A program made the translations under genes and the position numbers. From Acidimicrobiaceae bacterium (GTDB taxonomy: Bacteria > Actinomycetota > Acidimicrobiia > Acidimicrobiales > RAAP-2), in NCBI GenBank assembly GCA_027306605.1, contig DAHUZK010000020.1, positions 25,897-89,896 of the forward strand: DNA of 64,000 nt, in the 5' to 3' direction. The number at the start of each line of letters is the position of its first letter. The stretch's first letter is position 1. A model generated the notes under the pieces. That model searched no databases, was not told the DNA's origin, and saw only the letters and a list, made by a program, of their open reading frames with translations. Shown piece by piece: positions 29,283 through 38,264 of this stretch.

Positions 29283-30578
29283 CTACGTCGGGACAAGCCG
29301 CCTCTGGTCGGCGGCGTCGAGGAGTCGCACGTGCGAGATCGTCACCCACGACGAGCCCGGAGCCTCCTTCCGGGCCAGTCGCCGGAGTTCGGCGCCTCCG
29401 GCCTCACCGGCGGGAAGGCTCGAGTAGGCCACGACCAGCATGGCGAGGGTCGCGGCCATCATGGCGGGCCACCACAGCACGATCTCGTGCTCGCGCCGGT
29501 TCCCCAGCACCAGCACGACGACGGAGAGCACGGCCGCCACGTCGAACCGGGCCCAGCCCCGGCGCAACGACAGCAAGAGGCAGAGCGCCACCACTGGGTA
29601 GAAGTAGAAGCCCAACAGCTCGCTCTCGAAGATCACCCGCAGGGTGAAGGCCAGCGCCACGACGAAGAGCACGAAGGGGAGATCGTGGCGGCGGCGGCAG
29701 GCGAGGAAGCCGAGGAGGACGACGGTCAGCGTGACCGGCAGTCGCAACGTCCCGCCGCTGTACATCCCGTGGCCCAACGCCCGGGCGAAGTGGCTGAAAG
29801 GTGTGCTCGACTCGGCGGCGGGGAAGAACGGCTGGTCGACCACCGCGTGGATCGCCCGAGCCGGTGCAGCCAGGATCTCCGGAAGCAGTACGAGCGCAGA
29901 GGGGAGCACCAGGCGCCAGGCGACGGCGAACCAGTCGGCCCACTTCGCCCGCGCCACGATCGGTGCCACCGCCAGCACCGCCAGCGGCTGGCAGGCGACG
30001 GCCAGACCGAGGAGCCATGCAGCCCGCCGCAGCCCTCCGCTCCCGCCCCTTTCCACCGCCAGCGCCGCCCAGAGCACGAAGGCCAGAGCGATGGCGTCTT
30101 CGGGGTGCCCCCAAAAGGAAGCAGCGCTCACGACGCCCAGTCCTGCGACGGCACAGAGAGCAAGGCGCCTGGGCTCGGAGAAGCCCCACTGCCGCGCCAC
30201 GGCATCCAGGGCGAAGAGCACCACGCAGCCCAAGGCGGTCGCCACCGCCGCCACGAAGATGATCGTGGACTTCATGTGGTCGCCGGCCGAAGGCACCAGG
30301 CCGAACCCGAGCGCGTGCGCGACGACCATCACCGGGGCCAAGAGGAACTCCAATCCGGGCGGTGAGTCCAGCTGTGACCCCGGGGCGTACACGGCGCCGA
30401 AGTGGCCGTGCCCGATGGCCAGCGCCAGGCCGGCGCTGTTGCTCAGGTCGCTGTAGGACTGCCAGTCGTGCGCCAGCATCATCCAGAGAAACCAGTAGCC
30501 GCCGCCGACGACGGCGCACACCATCGTCGCCATCGACGGCACGGACCTGATGTCGATCCACGACGCGACTCTGCGCAT
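29283..30578 (-). CDS. Polytopic membrane protein, possibly GT-C-type glycosyltransferase
   Basis: 431 residues with about ten hydrophobic helices. An acidic first extracytoplasmic loop ('LAHDWQSYSDLSN') follows helix 1, as in polyprenyl-phosphate-dependent mannosyl- and arabinosyltransferases, but no family-specific motif is certain. ATG at 30578 is preceded by GGGGGG; the frame extends to 30770 only through Arg-rich sequence. Convergent with the alcohol dehydrogenase gene. Confidence 0.7.
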   Translation of the reverse strand: MRRVASWIDIRSVPSMATMVCAVVGGGYWFLWMMLAHDWQSYSDLSNSAGLALAIGHGHFGAVYAPGSQLDSPPGLEFLLAPVMVVAHALGFGLVPSAGDHMKSTIIFVAAVATALGCVVLFALDAVARQWGFSEPRRLALCAVAGLGVVSAASFWGHPEDAIALAFVLWAALAVERGGSGGLRRAAWLLGLAVACQPLAVLAVAPIVARAKWADWFAVAWRLVLPSALVLLPEILAAPARAIHAVVDQPFFPAAESSTPFSHFARALGHGMYSGGTLRLPVTLTVVLLGFLACRRRHDLPFVLFVVALAFTLRVIFESELLGFYFYPVVALCLLLSLRRGWARFDVAAVLSVVVLVLGNRREHEIVLWWPAMMAATLAMLVVAYSSLPAGEAGGAELRRLARKEAPGSSWVTISHVRLLDAADQRRLVPT

Positions 30579-30788
30579 ACGCCCCCCTCGGCTCCGGGCC
30601 CCCGTCCGGCGTTCTGACGCCGCACGGCGCAGTCCCCTGCTCCGGTTCCGGCTCCGATGCCCGAAACCGACTCCTACGTCCCGCAGTGTGACAGTTGCGT
30701 CGGTACCCGGGCTAGGGGTCTGCATCCATGTGGGCGAATCGCAACGGATCAGCAACCGGAACGGGCACACCCGCCCTCGGGATCCCGG

Positions 30789-31397
30789 TCAGGCCGAGGT
30801 GCCTCCGGACGCCGAACCGTCCCATTCGTCGAGAGGCGCCGGGTGCCAGCGCCACAGGTCCTGGCGGGATCGGCCCGGGAGGTCGATGCGCCCGTTCGCC
30901 CAGAGCAAGAGCTTCCACGGATCCTCGCCCGGCTTCGCGGCATGCCACGGATAGAGCCGGCACAGCACGCCGGCCGCAAGGTCGAGGTCCGGGGCGAACG
31001 AAGCCCCGAGGCCGCGAGCGACATCGTCCCCGTGAACCAGCAATTCGTCGCAGGCCATGGCGGCGAAGCCATCCGGATCCGGCGAACCGAAGGGGTGAGA
31101 GCCGCGCGTGTCGGCGGGTGCCGCATCGACTCCGGCCGCCAGGGCGCGGGCCGCAGCTGTCAGGCTGGTGAGCAGCCGCTCGTGGGCCGCGTCGGCGAAC
31201 ACGTGCACGTCGAAGGCGGCGTCGGCACCGCCCCACAGGTCGACCGTGTACCACAGGCAGGTACGAGCCACGTGGGCCACAACCGTGCTCACCGTGAAGT
31301 CCAGGTCGGGCACCGGCACGTCCCAGTCGGCACCGAGATGTGCCTCGAGCATGCGCTCGCAGCTCTCGGCTGCCGCCAGCACGTCGTTGCCATCCAC
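30789..31397 (-). CDS. DinB-fold / mycothiol-dependent maleylpyruvate isomerase N-terminal family protein
   Basis: 202 residues. A four-helix-bundle start ('LAAAESCERMLEAHLGADW', 'TVSTVVAHVARTCLWYTVD') with the His residues expected for the metal site, then 'MACDELLVHGDDVARGLG', a signature of the actinobacterial TIGR03083/TIGR03086-type proteins. Family members use mycothiol as thiol cofactor or are of unknown role. Start: GTG at 31397 with a weak GGGTGG site; a longer frame upstream overlaps the divergent MFS promoter and is rejected. Confidence 0.75.
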   Translation of the reverse strand: MDGNDVLAAAESCERMLEAHLGADWDVPVPDLDFTVSTVVAHVARTCLWYTVDLWGGADAAFDVHVFADAAHERLLTSLTAAARALAAGVDAAPADTRGSHPFGSPDPDGFAAMACDELLVHGDDVARGLGASFAPDLDLAAGVLCRLYPWHAAKPGEDPWKLLLWANGRIDLPGRSRQDLWRWHPAPLDEWDGSASGGTSA

Positions 31398-31557
31398 CGG
31401 CGCCACCCTAACGATGCCCGGACACCTCACCGGGTCCGCCTCGTCGGCGGTCCGGTCCGCTAGACACGGGAGACGATCGACCCCCGGGACGGGTTGGAGC
31501 AGACTTGGCCATGACGGTCGTGCCGCCCGTGGCGCGCCCGGGAAGGGGAGGTTGGAC

Positions 31558-33294
31558 GTGGCAGCCGAAAGCGCCGGCGCAGCGGATGCCGGGGGGACGG
31601 AGGAGCAGTCCACCAGCCCGGCTCGCGCCGGTCTCGTCCTGGGATCGCTCATCCTGGTGGCGGCTGTGGCCAACCTGCCCCTGGCCTCGGCCAACGTGGC
31701 CTTGCCCGACATCGGCCTCCACTTCGATGCGTCGCAAACACAGCTGAACCTCGTCGCCGTCTGCTACTCGCTCGGCCTCGCCGTGTCGGTGCTGTGGTTC
31801 GGCGCCGTCGGCGACCGCTACGGACGAAAGCAGATGTTGCTGGTCGGAGTGGGACTGTCGCTCCCGGCGTGCCTGACCATGGCGTGGGCGCCCGACATCG
31901 GCGTCCTCATCGCGGGCCGTTTCGTCGGCGGCCTCGCCGCCGGCATGGCCTATCCCACGACGCTCTCGCTCATCACCGCTCTGTGGAGCGGCCCGCGCCG
32001 CACGCGCTGCATCGCGCTGTGGTCGGCGACGGGGGGCGCCATCTCCGCCGTCGGACCGCTCATCGCCGGACTGTTGCTGGCCAGGTTCTGGTGGGGATCG
32101 GTGTTCCTCATCACGCTGCCTCTCATCGCGGTCACCTTCCCGCTGGCCGTCAAGCTGATCCCGAGCCACGTCAACGAAGGCGACCGCCCGGTCGACCACC
32201 TCGGCGGCCTGCTGTCGGTCGTCCTGGTCGGCGCGACCATCCTGGCCATCAACTTCGCGGTGGTGCCGGACAAGGGCGCCCTGGCCGTGGGCTTGGCGCT
32301 GCTGGGCGTGGCGGCCGTCGTCGCCTTCGGCCTCCGGGAGCGGCGGGCCCCCGAGCCGCTCTACGACCTCCAGGTGGCGCGCCGGCGCATCTTCTGGGTC
32401 GCCGCCGGCGCGGGCATCATCGTCTTCGGCAGCCTGATGGGCGCCATGTTCATCGGGCAGCAGTTCCTCCAGAACGTGCTCGGCTACTCGACGGTCGACG
32501 CCGGGCTCGCCATCCTCCCGGCCGCCTTCTTCATGGTCCTGATCGCGCCGAGGTCGGCCAAGCTCGTCGAGGCCAGGGGCTCTCGTTTCACGCTCCAAGT
32601 GGGCTACGTCTTCGTGCTGCTCGGGTTCCTCACCATGCTGATCCTGTGGAAGGACGGAAGCTCGTACTGGGAGGTCGGCCTGGCGTACTCCCTCATCGGC
32701 GCCGGTGTCGGCTTCGCCGGTACCCCTGCCTCCCATGCCCTGACCGGGTCGGTCCCGGTGACGAGGGTCGGGATGGCCTCGGGCACCGCCGACCTCCAGC
32801 GCGACCTCGGCGGGGCCGTGATGCAGTCGATCATGGGCGCGCTCCTGACCGCCGGCTATTCGGCAGCGGCCACCAAGGCCATCGGCTCGTCACCCAACGC
32901 CAGCAATATCTCGGCCAACGTCCAGAGCGAGCTCACGAAGTCCTTCGACACCGCCGCCGACATCGCCAAGCAGTACCCCCAGTACTCGAACCAGATCGTC
33001 AGCTCGGCCAAGGAGTCCTTCATCCACGGGCAGCACTGGGCCTACGCCTCGGGGGTCATCGCCGTCGTCATCGGCATGGGTATCGTGCACTTCTTCTTCC
33101 CGGCCGCTGCCGGCGAGCGGGACCTCCTGGCCTCCTACCTGAAGGCGGACGCCGCCCGGTCCGATACGACGGGGGCTGCGGCCGGAGCTCCCACCAGGGG
33201 TACCGCGGCCGGAGCCGATGCCACAGCGAGCGCAGCGGGAGCCGACGTGCCCCCGGCCCGTCCCGGCGCCGGAGTTGACGCGGGCGCTTCCTGA
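31558..33294 (+). CDS. MFS drug/proton antiporter, DHA2-like
   Basis: 578 residues with roughly 13-14 hydrophobic helices. Motif A 'GAVGDRYGRKQMLL' follows helix 2, and the Gly-rich fifth helix region ('GLAAGMAYPTTLSL', 'GGAISAVGPLIAGLLLARFWWG') matches antiporter motif C. Exports an unknown compound using the proton gradient. The last ~60 residues are a hydrophilic Ala/Gly/Pro-rich tail without recognisable domain. GTG at 31558 with GGGGAGG; divergent from the DinB-fold gene. Confidence 0.88.
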   Translation: MAAESAGAADAGGTEEQSTSPARAGLVLGSLILVAAVANLPLASANVALPDIGLHFDASQTQLNLVAVCYSLGLAVSVLWFGAVGDRYGRKQMLLVGVGLSLPACLTMAWAPDIGVLIAGRFVGGLAAGMAYPTTLSLITALWSGPRRTRCIALWSATGGAISAVGPLIAGLLLARFWWGSVFLITLPLIAVTFPLAVKLIPSHVNEGDRPVDHLGGLLSVVLVGATILAINFAVVPDKGALAVGLALLGVAAVVAFGLRERRAPEPLYDLQVARRRIFWVAAGAGIIVFGSLMGAMFIGQQFLQNVLGYSTVDAGLAILPAAFFMVLIAPRSAKLVEARGSRFTLQVGYVFVLLGFLTMLILWKDGSSYWEVGLAYSLIGAGVGFAGTPASHALTGSVPVTRVGMASGTADLQRDLGGAVMQSIMGALLTAGYSAAATKAIGSSPNASNISANVQSELTKSFDTAADIAKQYPQYSNQIVSSAKESFIHGQHWAYASGVIAVVIGMGIVHFFFPAAAGERDLLASYLKADAARSDTTGAAAGAPTRGTAAGADATASAAGADVPPARPGAGVDAGAS

Positions 33295-33350
33295 GCTCAC
33301 TCGCCCGGCGGCCTCGTGGGCCAGGGCAGCTCCGCGCCGCGTCGGCTGCG

Positions 33351-34226
33351 TCACGACGTGCCGACGGGGGCCATTCCCTTCACGCTGGTGCGATACATCT
33401 CGCGCCGCACCCCGCTGTAGTCGTTCAGCGCATTGTGCATCGTGCAGCGGTTGTCCCAGATGGCGAGCGTGTGCACCGCCCAACGCAGCCGACAGGTGAA
33501 GTTCTCGTTGATGCTGTGACGGTACAGATGAGTCAGCAGAGCCTGCGATTCCTCCTTCGACCACCCTTCGAAGCGCGTGGTGTAGACGGGATTGACGTAG
33601 AGCGACCGGCGACCCGTGACGGGGTGCACGGTGACGACGGGGTGCACGTGCTCGGCGTACGCCTCGGGCGAAGGAGCGATCGCCATCGACGTGAGCTCTT
33701 TGAATTGGTCCAACAGTCCACCGGTGCCATAGGCCATGCCGGCCGAGTGCACGGCACGGAGCCCGTCGAGGGTCGCCCGGAGGCCGGACGAGAGAGACTC
33801 GTAGGCGAGGCACTGATTGGACCACACGGTGTCGCCCCCGTGATCAGGCACGGCCCAGGCGTGCAGCAGGGTGTACGACGGTGGCGCCGGCAGGTAGCTC
33901 AGGTCGCTGTGCCATGCATTCGCGAAGTTCAGGACGTCCGTCGGCTCCTTGACGACTCGGATGACGAACGGCCGGTCCTCCAGCGGCTCTACGAAGGGCG
34001 TCACGTCGCGCCCTCCGAGCAAGTCGGTGACCCGTTCGAGGTCGTCGAGCGACAGCGCCTGCTCGGGCAGGAACACGACGAGATGGTCTGCGAGCGCCTG
34101 GCGCACACCCTCGAGCTGGCCCGAATCGGTCACTGCGGCCAGGTCGATGCCGGTCACCGTGGCCCCGAGCGCGCCGGCGACGGGTTCGACCCTCAATCTG
34201 CTCGCCACGGGGCCACGCGTCGCCAT
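33351..34226 (-). CDS. TauD/TfdA-family 2-oxoglutarate-dependent dioxygenase
   Basis: 291 residues. Fe(II) ligands in 'WHSDLSY' (His, Asp) and the distal His in 'CTMHNAL'; the C-terminal Arg in 'GVRREMYRTSVKG' binds 2-oxoglutarate. The N-terminus 'GALGATVTGIDLA' is typical of taurine or 2,4-D-type dioxygenases. ATG 34226 (or the adjacent GTG 34229) lies 9-12 bp after the upstream amidohydrolase stop, so the two form an operon probably degrading one compound. Substrate not predictable. Confidence 0.88.
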   Translation of the reverse strand: MATRGPVASRLRVEPVAGALGATVTGIDLAAVTDSGQLEGVRQALADHLVVFLPEQALSLDDLERVTDLLGGRDVTPFVEPLEDRPFVIRVVKEPTDVLNFANAWHSDLSYLPAPPSYTLLHAWAVPDHGGDTVWSNQCLAYESLSSGLRATLDGLRAVHSAGMAYGTGGLLDQFKELTSMAIAPSPEAYAEHVHPVVTVHPVTGRRSLYVNPVYTTRFEGWSKEESQALLTHLYRHSINENFTCRLRWAVHTLAIWDNRCTMHNALNDYSGVRREMYRTSVKGMAPVGTS

Positions 34227-34238
34227 CACACGCCTCGC

Positions 34239-35369
34239 TCAGGCCAGCCCGAGGAGGTCGGCACCGTTACGCCAGAAGAAGCGCTCCCGGGTGGATTCGT
34301 CGAAGTCTGACACCGCGTCGCCGAATGCCTCGAAGGGTCGCTTGCCACCCTCGGGATGGGGATAGTCGGTCGAGAACATGAACAGCTCTGGCCCGCATTG
34401 CTCGATCAGCCACGCCGTGTCCTCGAACGAGAACGGAGTGAAGCGGACCTGCCGGCGCAGATACTCGGACGGAAGGAGCGTCAGTTCCCTCAGTGCCGGC
34501 TCGAATCTCGAGAAGGACCGCAGTGCATGGTCCACGTTGCGCAGCATGCCCGGCACCCAGCTCGCCCCGAGCTCGATCGCCCCGCCGCGCAGCTCCGGGT
34601 GCCGCTCGAAGACGCCGTCGAGGGCCATGCAGGCCAGGAAGCGCTCGGGCGACTGGTGAAGCACGGGGAAATCCTTCGAGCGCAGGTTCTCCCCGCCGCC
34701 GAGCCAGTCCTTCGGCCGCGGTCGCCCGTTCTCGTGGAAGGCTCTGGGCAGGAGCTTCCCACCCCCCACATGGAGCACGAAGGGCACCCCGGCCTCGGCC
34801 AGCCGCGACCAGACCGGCTCCAGGTCGACGTGTGTCGGCGAGAAGTCCCCGGGGGCATCGGAAGGTACCCACATGGCGGCGATACCTTCGTCGAGGGCCG
34901 CCTCGAGCACACCCAGTGCTCGCCCGGGATCGTCGAGGGGAAGGAAACCCACTGGCTTCAACCGCGGATCGGGTCGGCAGAACGCCGTCATGGCACGGTT
35001 CAGCGCTCCGGCGCCGCCATAGAGCACCTCGGGATCCTTGCTGCGCGAGAAGTGACCGAGGCTGAACGTCGGGAAGACCAGCTGGGCGTCGATCCGCAGG
35101 GCGTCGAGCACGCGTGACCGCACGGCCGTATCGAGCGCTCCCGGCGCCATCCACCCCTTGGGTCCCTGGAGGACCTCGGGACCGATGTCCTGGTGCCGAT
35201 GGGACTCCCAGAGGGCGGGCAGCCGGGCCATGAGCTCAGCGGCGCCGGCGCCGGCGCCGTCGAAGGGCAGCGGGGCGAGCCCACTGCGGAGTGACTCGTC
35301 GGCATAGGCATCGAGCCACTGGGGCGTCTCCATCAGGTGGCTGTCTGCGTCGAAAACGGCTGATTCCAC
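34239..35369 (-). CDS. Amidohydrolase-2 family metal-dependent hydrolase/decarboxylase
   Basis: 376 residues, ACMSD-like TIM barrel. N-terminal 'FDADSHLMETP' gives the D-x-[DS]-x-H-style metal site of this family; the distal acid is in 'FSTDYPHPEGGKRP'. Members hydrolyse or decarboxylate aromatic or 2-pyrone acids. Start is GTG at 35369. It is divergent from htrA, with a 205-bp AT-richer gap (35370-35574) that must hold both promoters; I see no certain -35/-10 pairs there. Confidence 0.85.
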   Translation of the reverse strand: MESAVFDADSHLMETPQWLDAYADESLRSGLAPLPFDGAGAGAAELMARLPALWESHRHQDIGPEVLQGPKGWMAPGALDTAVRSRVLDALRIDAQLVFPTFSLGHFSRSKDPEVLYGGAGALNRAMTAFCRPDPRLKPVGFLPLDDPGRALGVLEAALDEGIAAMWVPSDAPGDFSPTHVDLEPVWSRLAEAGVPFVLHVGGGKLLPRAFHENGRPRPKDWLGGGENLRSKDFPVLHQSPERFLACMALDGVFERHPELRGGAIELGASWVPGMLRNVDHALRSFSRFEPALRELTLLPSEYLRRQVRFTPFSFEDTAWLIEQCGPELFMFSTDYPHPEGGKRPFEAFGDAVSDFDESTRERFFWRNGADLLGLA

Positions 35370-35574
35370 GGGGCCCGGCCTTGATCGGTTCTTGACTCAA
35401 AGAGCGTAGACCCGGCCCGCAGGTTTCCTGCGAAAACGCCAGGGCACAGACAACATTTATCCCAGTCATAACTTTCTCTGACCTGGCATACAGACCTGCC
35501 CGGTCCAATGGAACCCAGAGATTCCAATGAAGGCCAGAGACGTCCCGGCCGACGGGAGCGCAGACGGAGGAACG

Positions 35575-37428
35575 ATGAGCGAGGACCAGAACGACCAGTC
35601 GACAGGCCAGCCGGTCGAGGACTCGGTGGAGGAGACCGCGCCCACTCCCGTGACCGAGGTCACCGGTACGGCCATCCCCTTGCCGTCGACGACCCCCTCG
35701 CAGCTCCCGGACGCCGCAGCGAAGCCCCGGCAGTCCGACACACCTCCCCTGGGTGTCCCCGAGGGCACGGCTCCCCTGGGTGCGCCCGAAGGCACGGGCC
35801 CGGCGGATGCGGAGGCGGCGAGCGGCGGCCCGGCCGCCACGCCGCCGCAGGGCACCTACGCCATGGGTGCATTGGCCGGCAACCCGAACCTCGGCGCACA
35901 GGAACCAGTGCCCGGCGACCCTGAGGCGCAGGGTGCCGCCGGGTCGCTCCACAACCCCTATCCCGAGTCCCCCTACCCCGAGAGCCCTTATCCGGGGTCA
36001 TCGCACGCCGGGGTGCCCTACGGCGGGGTGCCCTACGGCGGGGCTCCCTACGGGCATGCGGCCGACCCCAATGCTCCGCTGTGGCCCACACCCCCGGCCG
36101 CCGGCTCGAACCGCGATCACAGGACCCGCAACGCCCTGCTGGCCGGGGCGGCCGCCGTCGCCATCTTGGCGGCCGGGGTCGGGATCGGTCACGCCGCGTG
36201 GACCAGCGGCCAGACCTCGATCTCGTCCGCACCGGCGTCGGGCAACGGGCAGGCTCCGTCGGGCAACGGCTCGCCCTTCGGCGGCAACGGCTCGCCCTTC
36301 GGCGGCAACGGATCGCCCTTCGGCGGCGGCTTCTCCGGTGGCAGCGGCAGCGGTGGCGGCACGTCGTCGAGCTCGGGCGGGCCGAGCGACGTCAGCGCCA
36401 TTGCCTCAAAGATCGACCCCGGTCTGGTCGACATCAACACGACACTCGGCTATCAGCAGGAGCAGGCGGCGGGTACCGGCATCGTCATCTCCTCCAACGG
36501 CGTCATCCTGACCAACAACCACGTGATCAACGGTGCGACCAGCATCAGCGTCACGGACGTCGGGAACCAGAAGACCTACGCGGCCAGCGTCGTCGGCTAC
36601 GACCGGACGAAGGACATCGCCGTGCTCCAGCTGCACAACGCCAGCGGCCTCCAAACTGCCAGCCTCGGCAACTCGGCCAACGCCGCTGTCGGGCAACAGG
36701 TGGTGGGCGTCGGCAACGCCGGCGGCACCGGAGGCACTCCGAGCGCCGCCGGGGGTACGATCACCGCCCTCAACCAATCGATCACGGCCACCGATCAGGG
36801 TGACGGTACCTCAGAGCAGCTCAGCGGCCTGATTCAGACCAATGCCGACATCCAGCCCGGGGACTCCGGTGGCGCCTTGGTCAACACGTCGGGCCAGGTG
36901 CTCGGGGTGGACACCGCCGCCTCGGCCGGTTTCTCGTTCAACACGAACGGAGCGGGCAACCAGGGCTTCGCCATCCCGATCAACACCGCTCTCGCCGTGG
37001 CCCATGCGATCGAAGCCGGCTCGGCATCGTCGACGGTCCACATCGGCCAGACCGCGTTCCTGGGCGTCATGATCGATGCCAGCAACTCGGGCGGCTCGGG
37101 CGGCTCGGGCAACACCGGCAACTCCGGTAACGGCTTCGGAGGATTCGGCGGCCTCTTCGGCGGGAACTCCGGGAACTCCGGCTCGAGCCCCTCCGTGTCC
37201 GGCGCAGCGATAGCGAACGTCGTGACCAACGGTCCGGCGCAGGCGGCAGGTCTCGCCCAGGGCGACGTGATCACCTCGCTCGGCGGCAAGACGATCACGT
37301 CGGCCAGCGACCTCACCGATGCCATGGCTACCTACCACCCGGGCGACAAGGTGTCGATCGGCTGGACGGACACGAACGGACAGACCCACACCACGACGGT
37401 GCAACTGTCCTCGGGGCCACCGCAGTAA
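35575..37428 (+). CDS. Membrane-anchored HtrA/DegP-like serine protease with PDZ domain
   Basis: 617 residues. Residues 1-180 are a disordered cytoplasmic Pro/Gly/Glu-rich tail with PYPESPYPES-type and PYGG repeats; one membrane helix at ~184-206; a Gly/Asn/Ser linker made of three 7-residue repeats; trypsin-like domain with catalytic His316 ('TNNHVING'), Asp347 ('RTKDIAVLQL') and Ser431 ('QPGDSGGALV'); then a C-terminal PDZ domain with a Gly/Asn-rich insertion of ~35 residues before 'SGAAIANVVTNGPAQ'. The topology resembles actinobacterial PepD/HtrA, protease outside, tail inside. Envelope protein quality control is the likely role. ATG 35575 follows GGAGGAA; an in-frame ATG at 35527 has no ribosome site. 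Confidence 0.92.
   Translation: MSEDQNDQSTGQPVEDSVEETAPTPVTEVTGTAIPLPSTTPSQLPDAAAKPRQSDTPPLGVPEGTAPLGAPEGTGPADAEAASGGPAATPPQGTYAMGALAGNPNLGAQEPVPGDPEAQGAAGSLHNPYPESPYPESPYPGSSHAGVPYGGVPYGGAPYGHAADPNAPLWPTPPAAGSNRDHRTRNALLAGAAAVAILAAGVGIGHAAWTSGQTSISSAPASGNGQAPSGNGSPFGGNGSPFGGNGSPFGGGFSGGSGSGGGTSSSSGGPSDVSAIASKIDPGLVDINTTLGYQQEQAAGTGIVISSNGVILTNNHVINGATSISVTDVGNQKTYAASVVGYDRTKDIAVLQLHNASGLQTASLGNSANAAVGQQVVGVGNAGGTGGTPSAAGGTITALNQSITATDQGDGTSEQLSGLIQTNADIQPGDSGGALVNTSGQVLGVDTAASAGFSFNTNGAGNQGFAIPINTALAVAHAIEAGSASSTVHIGQTAFLGVMIDASNSGGSGGSGNTGNSGNGFGGFGGLFGGNSGNSGSSPSVSGAAIANVVTNGPAQAAGLAQGDVITSLGGKTITSASDLTDAMATYHPGDKVSIGWTDTNGQTHTTTVQLSSGPPQ
36262..36324 (+). repeat. Three 21-bp tandem repeats in htrA linker
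   Basis: Unit GGCAACGGCTCGCCCTTCGGC at 36262-36282, 36283-36303 and 36304-36324 (one base differs in the third). Each encodes G-N-G-S-P-F-G, a flexible spacer between membrane anchor and protease. Confidence 0.92.
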
Positions 37429-37774
37429 CCGGGACGACCCCGGACGCACGCACGATCTCCTGAGGGTGATCCTGGACGGGGCGGGGGTCACGAGGGCCAC
37501 AGGTGCTCGTGACCCCCGCCCTCGCCGTGCCCACGATGCCGGATCCAGGCACGAACCGAGGAGCACGGCGTTGTCGTGGCTCCAAATTCCGGCCGGGACG
37601 AGTCCGGTCCCGTAGGCTTGGCCTCGTCCTGGCGCGCCGGGTTCGACCCTTCTTTCCCCCTCCGTTGAATCCGGGCGCGTCAGGACCTTTGAGCGCCGAG
37701 CGTCCGCAGCGCGCCAAGCGTCCGCGGCGCCGCGCGACGCTGCCCTGAACGGCAACCGACGCGAGAATCGGGAG
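37429..37774. other. Intergenic region after htrA
   Basis: 346 bp. Apart from the hairpin at 37479-37521, the region contains only short GCGTCCGC-type repeats near 37690-37740 and no gene I can support. Confidence 0.6.
37479..37521 (+). terminator. Hairpin terminator after htrA
   Basis: GGGCGGGGGTCACGAG (37479-37494), 11-nt loop, and exact complement 37506-37521. It lies 51 bp after the htrA stop; no U-tract. Confidence 0.75.
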
Positions 37775-38014
37775 ATGGCTCGGCGTGGAAAGAAGCGAAC
37801 GACGCGGCGGGTCCCGGCGGCTCGTCCTCGGACGCAGAGTTACCGGTCACACTGGCGGGCCGACGGCGCACCAAAGAGCGCCTATCGCTCTCAGGGCGAG
37901 GCGCTGTCGGTAGCCGACGAGCGACGCCAGGAATCAGGCGTCGTCCTCACGGCCTACCGCTGCGATATCTGCTCCTTCTGGCATCTGGGCAACACCGGGG
38001 GCCCGCTGGGGTGA
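37775..38014 (+). CDS. Small basic CxxC protein, unknown function
   Basis: 79 residues. Very basic N-terminus ('MARRGKKRTTRRVPAARP'), then 'SYRSHWRADGAPKSAYRSQ' and a C-terminal 'YRCDICSFWHLGN', a CxxC followed by a His, consistent with a small zinc-binding or nucleic-acid-binding protein. Short basic proteins with a similar ending occur in actinobacteria but have no known function, to my knowledge. No strong ribosome site. Coding status is supported by the non-random C-terminus. Confidence 0.6.
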   Translation: MARRGKKRTTRRVPAARPRTQSYRSHWRADGAPKSAYRSQGEALSVADERRQESGVVLTAYRCDICSFWHLGNTGGPLG

Positions 38015-38086
38015 CCATGCCCGGCTGCGACGGGGCCCCATCGGGACCTTCCGATTCGCCTCGCCGATCGCTCTCCGGCTGTCACA

Positions 38087-38108
38087 GGGGTTTCAATCGC
38101 TAAACCCC
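38087..38108. other. Inverted repeat upstream of pilB
   Basis: GGGGTTT, 8-nt spacer, AAACCCC, itself flanked by GTCAC on both sides. It could be a weak terminator for the small upstream gene or an operator for pilB. Confidence 0.45.
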
Positions 38109-38264
38109 GTCACGCGCGCTGCCGAAGAACGGGTAGGCGGCGAAATCGAACAAGTCTTGGCCAAGCTTTGGGGGCGACGTGGGCCAGGACTCAGAGATGT
38201 CGACCGCGAGGTGGAAGGCCCACCTCGAGCAGGTGTGCATCGGATCAGAGAGTCAGGAACTCCC

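Noticed and set aside
28003..29349. N-terminal extension of the PhyH gene
   Set aside because: The extra 449 codons are antisense to the zinc alcohol dehydrogenase; family homology begins at 28002.
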